Origin: Cryomorphaceae bacterium BACL11 MAG-121001-bin54
Lineage (GTDB): Bacteria; Bacteroidota; Bacteroidia; Flavobacteriales; BACL11
Assembly (NCBI GenBank): GCA_905182255.1
Contig: CAJJAH010000004.1
Coordinates: 1-64,000 of the forward strand
Direction: 5' to 3'
DNA length: 64,000 nucleotides
The first letter of the stretch is position 1. Every line of letters begins with the position of its first letter. The notes under the pieces were generated by a model, which saw nothing but the letters and a program-made list of their open reading frames with translations, had not been told where the DNA came from and made no database searches. Position numbers and translations under genes: made by a program. This document shows, piece after piece, positions 59,060 through 64,000 of this stretch.

Positions 59060-59383
59060 CTATAACATTCCAAGTTCTAGTTTTGCCTCTTCACTCATCA
59101 TATCTTTGGTCCAAGCTGGATCGAATACAATCTCTACCTTTACTTTTTTTACAGCAGGAACAACTTTCACTTTTTCTTCTACCTCAACAGGAAGGGTTTC
59201 GGCAACAGGGCAATTTGGGGAGGTAAGAGTCATAGTAATATTTACATCACATTCTTCACTTACTTCAATGTCGTAAATCAAACCAAGTGCATAAATATTC
59301 ACCGGTATTTCAGGATCGTAAATCTCACAAATCACCTCAACAATTTCTTCTCCTATTTTTTGTAATTCTTCTTCTGTTTTCAT
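59060..59383 (-). CDS. MIP18/DUF59-type Fe-S assembly factor (SufT-like)
   Basis: A 107-residue protein starting at the ATG at 59383; an in-frame TTG at 59404 inside sufE is less likely. It has YDPEIPVNIYALGLIYDI, the cysteine loop TSPNCPVAETLP and a C-terminal FDPAWTKDMMS, the pattern of metal-sulfur cluster assembly factors that help mature Fe-S proteins. It starts 4 bp after the sufE stop. Confidence 0.9.
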   Translation of the reverse strand: MKTEEELQKIGEEIVEVICEIYDPEIPVNIYALGLIYDIEVSEECDVNITMTLTSPNCPVAETLPVEVEEKVKVVPAVKKVKVEIVFDPAWTKDMMSEEAKLELGML

Positions 59384-59387
59384 ATGA

Positions 59388-59804
59388 CTAATTGTTAAAC
59401 GCAATAGCGTATAATTTCATTTTTTTAATCATGGAGACTAATCCATTTGCACGCGTAGGAGATAGTTGATCTTTTAATCCTATTTCGTTTATAAAATCAA
59501 GTTTTGCAGTTGCAATATCTTTAGGCGCTTGATTTGATAACACATTTATAAGTATGGCTACAATTCCTTTAGTCATAATAGCGTCACTATCTGCTGTAAA
59601 GATTATTTTCCCCTGAGTATGCTCTGCATGTAGCCAAACTCTACTCTGACATCCTTTTATAAGGTTGTCTTCCGTTTTGTATTGCTCTTTAATTGGAGCT
59701 AATTCGTTACCTAAATCAATAAGGTATTCATATTTTTGCATCCAGTCGTCAAACATTCCAAAGTCCTCAACAATTTCTGCTTGTATTTTTTTTATTGTAC
59801 TCAT
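59388..59804 (-). CDS. sufE: Sulfur acceptor protein SufE
   Basis: Accepts persulfide sulfur from SufS and passes it to the SufBCD scaffold. The 138 residues include the acceptor cysteine in GCQSRVW (Cys52) and GLKDQLSPTRANGL near the end. Complete. It starts directly after the sufS stop. Confidence 0.95.
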   Translation of the reverse strand: MSTIKKIQAEIVEDFGMFDDWMQKYEYLIDLGNELAPIKEQYKTEDNLIKGCQSRVWLHAEHTQGKIIFTADSDAIMTKGIVAILINVLSNQAPKDIATAKLDFINEIGLKDQLSPTRANGLVSMIKKMKLYAIAFNN

Positions 59805-61019
59805 TTAGGATAACATCATTTTTGCCTTTTTAAGGGCGTTTATACAAATGTCAATTTCTTCCTTTGTATTGTATACGGCTAAAGAAATACGAGCTGTTCC
59901 GGGAATGTTAAATCTTTCCATAATAGGCTGTGTACAATGATGTCCTGTTCGTATTGCTATTCCCATTTTATCAACAATCATACCAATATCATAAGGGTGC
60001 AATTCGTTAATATTAAAAGATATAATTCCTGATTTATTTTTAGCTGTTCCGTAAATTTTTAGTCCTTCTATTTTCAATACTTCTTCTGTAGCATATTGCA
60101 AAAGTTCTTCCTCATATTTAGCAATGTTGCTTAATCCTAATTCGGTAATAAAATCAATAGCTGATTTAAATGCCACCACTCCTGCAATATTTGGTGTACC
60201 TGCCTCAAACTTATGAGGTAAGCAGGCGTAAGTAGTTTTCTTAAAACTTACTTCTTTTATCATTTCTCCACCACCTTGATATGGAGGTAATTCATTTAAA
60301 ACATCTTCCTTCCCATACAAAATACCAACTCCTGTAGGTCCATATAATTTATGTGCTGAAAAACAGTAGAAATCAGCCCCTAAGCTTTGCATATTTAGTG
60401 AAATATGTGCTGCTGCCTGCGCACCATCAATCATAACTTTTGCACCAACTGCTTGCGCTTTTTCAATAATTTTTTCAATAAGGTTTATAGTTCCCAATGT
60501 ATTGGAAATATGAGATACAGAAACTAATTTTGTATTTTCAGAAAGGAAATTTTCAAAAGCTATCATATCCAAACTTCCATTATCCAACAATGGAATAACT
60601 TTTAGAGTAGCTCCACTTTGTTCGCAACACATTTGCCAAGGCACAATGTTTGAATGATGCTCTAATTCTGAAATAATAATTTCATCTCCTTTATTTAATA
60701 AGGTTCTGTATCCGCTCGCAACTATATTAATAGAGTCAGTAGTTCCTTTAGTAAAGATGATTTCATGAGAATGTTTTGCGCCTATGAAATTTTGGATAGT
60801 AATTCTTGTCTCCTCAAATTTATCGGTTGCCAATCCGCTTAAAAAATGAACTCCTCTGTGTACATTGGAATTTTCATTTTGGTAATAATTGCTTTCAGCA
60901 GTAATAACTGATTGAGGTTTTTGAGTAGTCGCTCCATTATCAAAATACACCAAATTCTCCCCGTTTACCTTTGTACTTAAGATAGGGAATTGCTTTCGTA
61001 TTTTGCTAATATCTAACAT
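59805..61019 (-). CDS. sufS: Cysteine desulfurase SufS
   Basis: PLP enzyme that releases sulfur from cysteine. The 404 residues show VYFDNGATTQKP, DGAQAAAH (Asp198), the Schiff-base lysine in SAHKLYGPTG (Lys224) and the active-site cysteine in RTGHHCTQP (Cys362), all as in group II desulfurases. It starts directly after sufD. Confidence 0.97.
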   Translation of the reverse strand: MLDISKIRKQFPILSTKVNGENLVYFDNGATTQKPQSVITAESNYYQNENSNVHRGVHFLSGLATDKFEETRITIQNFIGAKHSHEIIFTKGTTDSINIVASGYRTLLNKGDEIIISELEHHSNIVPWQMCCEQSGATLKVIPLLDNGSLDMIAFENFLSENTKLVSVSHISNTLGTINLIEKIIEKAQAVGAKVMIDGAQAAAHISLNMQSLGADFYCFSAHKLYGPTGVGILYGKEDVLNELPPYQGGGEMIKEVSFKKTTYACLPHKFEAGTPNIAGVVAFKSAIDFITELGLSNIAKYEEELLQYATEEVLKIEGLKIYGTAKNKSGIISFNINELHPYDIGMIVDKMGIAIRTGHHCTQPIMERFNIPGTARISLAVYNTKEEIDICINALKKAKMMLS

Positions 61020-62240
61020 TTATAAACTGAAATCTAAATCAACATTTAATTTTTGAGCAAGTAAATTTTTAGCTAACGTTTTCACTTGTTCCACTGAGAT
61101 ATTTTCTATTGCTTCAGATGCAAATGCGTAGGTTAGTACTGCTTTTGCTTCTTCAATTCCAATTCCTCTACTTCTCATGTAAAAAAGCGCATCATCATCT
61201 AATTGGCCAATAGTACAGCCATGACTACACTTTACATCATCAGCATAAATTTCTAATTGGGGCTTACTGTCAATACTTGAATTATCACTTAAAAGTAAAT
61301 TGTTGTTAGATTGGAATGCATCAATTTTTTGAGCATTAGGACGCACCATTATTTTACCATTAAAAACACCTTTTGAATGGCCTAAATAAACTCCTTTATA
61401 CATTTCATTACTTCTGCAATGAGCGCTTTTATGATCTACAAAAGTATGGTTGTCAGCTAATTGATTGTCATTTAATACTGAAACCCCATTCATGTTACTT
61501 TCGCAATTAGAACCGTTTTGTTCAAAATTTAGATTATTTCTAGTGAATGACCCTCCAAAAATAAGGGTATTAATATTGCAAGTTGAATCTTGATCTTGAT
61601 ACACATTAACAGTATCAATCAGTTGCGATTCGGCAGTATTATTCTGTATTTTATTGAATTCTACTTTTGTATTTTTAGCACAATTTGTTTGAGTAAAATG
61701 ATTTATAAAAGAAGATGAGTTGTTTAAGTTCTGTATTCTTTCTACAAATTTAACTTCTGAGTTTTCTCCAATAGAAATTTGGTTTCTATATTGACAAAAA
61801 CTATTTTCTGTAGTCAAGAAAAATAAGATTTCAATAGGATTTTCTACTACTGTATTTTTATCTACTGAAATAGTAAAACCATTTTGAGAAAGAGCTTTGT
61901 TAAGTTGTAATATACTGTCAGTAGTTGCGCTTTCAAATTCAGAAAAACCAGTAATACTTACTCCTTTTATTGTTGGAGTATTTATCAATTTTCCATCAGA
62001 AAATATTATTCTATTTTTAAACCCTAAAGAATATTTTTCTATTATTGAAGAATCAATAATTTCCCCTTCATTCTCAATACTATAATCGTTAGTAATTACC
62101 TTTTTTAAAGAGGTATATTTCCATTCTTCATTTTTAGTTGTCGGAAATCCGTTTAATAGAAAAGAAGTAAGTATTTCTTTTTTGTCAGCAGAAATCTGAA
62201 TCCCTTCAGAATACGATTTTATATTTTTAATTAAGCCCAC
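61020..62240 (-). CDS. sufD: Fe-S assembly scaffold protein SufD
   Basis: Scaffold partner of SufB and SufC. The 406 residues end in the conserved region with KIDAFQSNNNLLLSDNSSID, KCSHGCTIGQLDDDALFYMRS and RGIGIEEAKAVLTYAFA. The start codon is GTG at 62240, inside the end of sufC (10-bp overlap); no nearby ATG fits better. The N-terminal half is poorly conserved, as usual. Confidence 0.95.
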   Translation of the reverse strand: MGLIKNIKSYSEGIQISADKKEILTSFLLNGFPTTKNEEWKYTSLKKVITNDYSIENEGEIIDSSIIEKYSLGFKNRIIFSDGKLINTPTIKGVSITGFSEFESATTDSILQLNKALSQNGFTISVDKNTVVENPIEILFFLTTENSFCQYRNQISIGENSEVKFVERIQNLNNSSSFINHFTQTNCAKNTKVEFNKIQNNTAESQLIDTVNVYQDQDSTCNINTLIFGGSFTRNNLNFEQNGSNCESNMNGVSVLNDNQLADNHTFVDHKSAHCRSNEMYKGVYLGHSKGVFNGKIMVRPNAQKIDAFQSNNNLLLSDNSSIDSKPQLEIYADDVKCSHGCTIGQLDDDALFYMRSRGIGIEEAKAVLTYAFASEAIENISVEQVKTLAKNLLAQKLNVDLDFSL

Positions 62241-62992
62241 TTTTTATCCGCTTCTTTAGTTATCCAATCGTATCCTTTTTCTTCTAGCTCTAAAGCTAAT
62301 TCTTTTCCTCCTGATTTAATGATTCTTCCGTTATGCAACACATGTACAAAGTCAGGAATAATATAGTCTAATAACCTTTGGTAATGCGTGATAACGATAG
62401 TTGCATTGTCTCCAGTTCTTAGTTTATTGACACCATTAGCAACAATTCTAAGTGCATCAATATCTAAACCTGAATCAGTTTCATCTAAAATAGCGAGTTT
62501 TGGCTCTAACATTGCCATCTGAAAAATCTCATTTCTTTTCTTTTCTCCTCCAGAAAATCCTTCATTCATATTCCTGGATAAATACCCCTTTTTGATGCTT
62601 AATAGTTCCATCTTTTCACGCATCATTTTTAATAAATCCTTAGAAGGAAGCAGTTCCAAGCCTTGTGCTTTCCTCCTTTCCGTGATGGAAGTTTTGATAA
62701 AGTTAGAGACAGAAATTCCTGGAATTTCAACTGGATATTGGAAAGAAAGAAATATGCCATTATGGGCTCTTTCTTCAGGGTCTAATTCTAATAAATCTTT
62801 TCCATCAAAAGTAATACTTCCTCCTTCTACTTCATACTCCTCTTTGCCTGCAATTACAGCTGAAAGAGTACTTTTTCCAGAACCATTAGGCCCCATGATT
62901 GCATGTATCTCTCCTGCTTTTACTTCTAAGTTTATTCCTTTTAGGATTTGATTACTTTCAATTCCTGCTTTTAATTCTTTTATTTGTAGCAT
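62231..62992 (-). CDS. sufC: Fe-S assembly ATPase SufC
   Basis: ABC-type ATPase of the SufBCD complex, 253 residues. Walker A GPNGSGKS (34-41), signature GFSGGEKKR and Walker B LAILDETDSGLDID are intact, followed by the switch histidine in VITHYQRLLDY. It lies between sufB (10-bp gap) and sufD (overlap). Confidence 0.97.
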   Translation of the reverse strand: MLQIKELKAGIESNQILKGINLEVKAGEIHAIMGPNGSGKSTLSAVIAGKEEYEVEGGSITFDGKDLLELDPEERAHNGIFLSFQYPVEIPGISVSNFIKTSITERRKAQGLELLPSKDLLKMMREKMELLSIKKGYLSRNMNEGFSGGEKKRNEIFQMAMLEPKLAILDETDSGLDIDALRIVANGVNKLRTGDNATIVITHYQRLLDYIIPDFVHVLHNGRIIKSGGKELALELEEKGYDWITKEADKKWA

Positions 62993-63002
62993 ATCTTTGT
63001 TT

Positions 63003-64000
63003 TTAACCTACTGAACCTTCTAGGCTGATTTCTAATAATTTTTGTGCTTCTACTGCAAATTCCATTGGTAATTGGTTGAGAACATCTTTACAGTAACCGT
63101 TTACGATTAGTGCAATTGCTGCTTCTGTTCCAATACCTCTTTGGTTACAATAAAATATTTGGTCTTCTCCAATTTTTGAAGTAGTTGCTTCATGTTCTAC
63201 TTTAGAAGAATTATTCTTTACTTCAATATATGGGAAAGTATGTGCTCCACATTTATCCCCCATTAACAAAGAGTCACATTGAGAGAAATTTCTCGAGTTG
63301 GTAGCTCCTTTTGAAATACGAACTAATCCTCTATAATTTCCTTCACTTTTTCCTGCTGATATTCCTTTAGCGATAATAGTACTCTTAGTGTTTTTTCCAA
63401 GGTGTATCATTTTTGTACCTGTATCGTTTTGTTGCATGTTATTGGTAACCGCTACTGAGAAAAACTCACCAATAGAATTATCCCCCTTTAAAATACAAGA
63501 AGGATATTTCCAAGTTATTGCTGAACCTGTTTCTACTTGTGTCCACGAGATTTTTGCATTCTTATGGCAAATTCCTCTTTTAGTTACAAAGTTGAAAACT
63601 CCACCAACTCCTTCAGTATTTCCTGGATACCAATTTTGTACAGTCGAATACTTTATATTAGCATCATCCATTGCAATTAATTCTACTACAGCGGCATGCA
63701 ATTGATTTTCATCTCTCATTGGCGCAGTACATCCCTCCAAGTAACTTACTTGTGATCCTTCATCTGCAATTAAAAGTGTTCTTTCAAATTGACCTGTTCC
63801 AGCTTCATTAATTCTGAAGTAAGTGGATAGTTCCATTGGGCATTTTACTCCTTTTGGAATATAGCAGAAAGAACCATCAGAGAATACTGCTGCATTTAAA
63901 GCAGAAAAGAAGTTGTCTCTAGCTGGTACAACACTTCCTAGATATTTCTGTACCAATTCTGGATGATCTTGAATGGCATCAGAAATTGGACAAAAAATAA
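63003..64000 (-). CDS. sufB: Fe-S assembly scaffold protein SufB (5' end beyond window)
   Basis: C-terminal 331 or so residues of SufB; the frame continues past the right edge (upstream residues read [16 protein letters not shown]), so the TTG near 63956 is not the start. Visible motifs include [60 protein letters not shown] and [20 protein letters not shown]. It is the most upstream suf gene seen. Confidence 0.96.
   Translation of the reverse strand, partial: IFCPISDAIQDHPELVQKYLGSVVPARDNFFSALNAAVFSDGSFCYIPKGVKCPMELSTYFRINEAGTGQFERTLLIADEGSQVSYLEGCTAPMRDENQLHAAVVELIAMDDANIKYSTVQNWYPGNTEGVGGVFNFVTKRGICHKNAKISWTQVETGSAITWKYPSCILKGDNSIGEFFSVAVTNNMQQNDTGTKMIHLGKNTKSTIIAKGISAGKSEGNYRGLVRISKGATNSRNFSQCDSLLMGDKCGAHTFPYIEVKNNSSKVEHEATTSKIGEDQIFYCNQRGIGTEAAIALIVNGYCKDVLNQLPMEFAVEAQKLLEISLEGSVG

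Overview
The window is about 64 kb of a low-G+C chromosome from a Bacteroidota bacterium, most probably a flavobacterium. The evidence is direct. There are type IX secretion (T9SS) sorting tails on two large surface proteins. There is a gliding lipoprotein GldH in the order ricT-gldH-PBP1A. Bacteroidota-specific families occur (IPExxxVDY, DUF2480, DUF6695, S46 dipeptidyl-peptidase, a DksA homologue lacking zinc ligands). Many start regions carry the TAnnTTTG -7 element typical of this phylum. I cannot name the genus. Nearly everything is housekeeping: I see no IS element, prophage, CRISPR array, rRNA operon or defence island.

Layout. 1-7.9 kb: rpiB, a very AT-rich 557-bp gap, a Kazal/Omp28-like secreted protein, RNase R, tRNA-Asn, a PfkB kinase, rnhA and purN. 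8.1-13.1 kb: the rightward run acpP-fabF-rnc-IPExxxVDY-pyk-M42 peptidase. 13.3-17.7 kb: TauE/SafE transporter, pheS, two small proteins, cvpA, pgk. 17.7-24.1 kb: the rightward run holB-ricT-gldH-PBP1A-CoA transferase A/B. 24.2-29.6 kb: a leftward group of ABC ATPase, exonuclease, serine hydrolase, lipB and phosphoglucose/phosphomannose isomerase. 29.7-36.5 kb: lysS, uvrC, asd with a sulfotransferase-like gene, lspA, dksA-like. 36.5-48.6 kb: ileS, a large CotH/T9SS surface protein, a PLP decarboxylase, a DUF481 protein, valS. 48.7-54.1 kb: DUF1573, aminotransferase, YkgJ protein, DUF6695 pair, glutaredoxin, purF. 54.1-57.8 kb: a membrane protein, S46 peptidase, rluF. 57.8-64 kb: the leftward SUF iron-sulfur operon (sufB partial, C, D, S, E, MIP18-type factor, DUF2480, DUF3050), cut by the right edge.

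The gene content joins central metabolism (rpiB, pgi/pmi, pgk, pyk), protein synthesis (four aminoacyl-tRNA synthetases, a tRNA), RNA turnover (RNase R, RNase III, RNase H), purine synthesis (purN, purF), envelope work (PBP1A, LspA, LipB, GldH, T9SS cargo) and Fe-S assembly. The genome is compact: seven of eleven convergent gene pairs overlap, abut or are one base apart.

Four genes (pgi/pmi, lysS, the CotH gene, purF) are broken by single-base indels, many beside homopolymers, while all others are open. Because lysS should be essential and the flanking protein sequence is well preserved, I read these as local sequence errors rather than decay. The most interesting signals are an rnc gene whose only sensible start is ATA overlapping the fabF stop, a CDGSH-like iron-sulfur motif at the C-terminus of the RicT homologue, paired ACTTGT elements in the AT-rich gap, and a probable gene relic upstream of uvrC. 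I did not find a convincing new multi-gene system.
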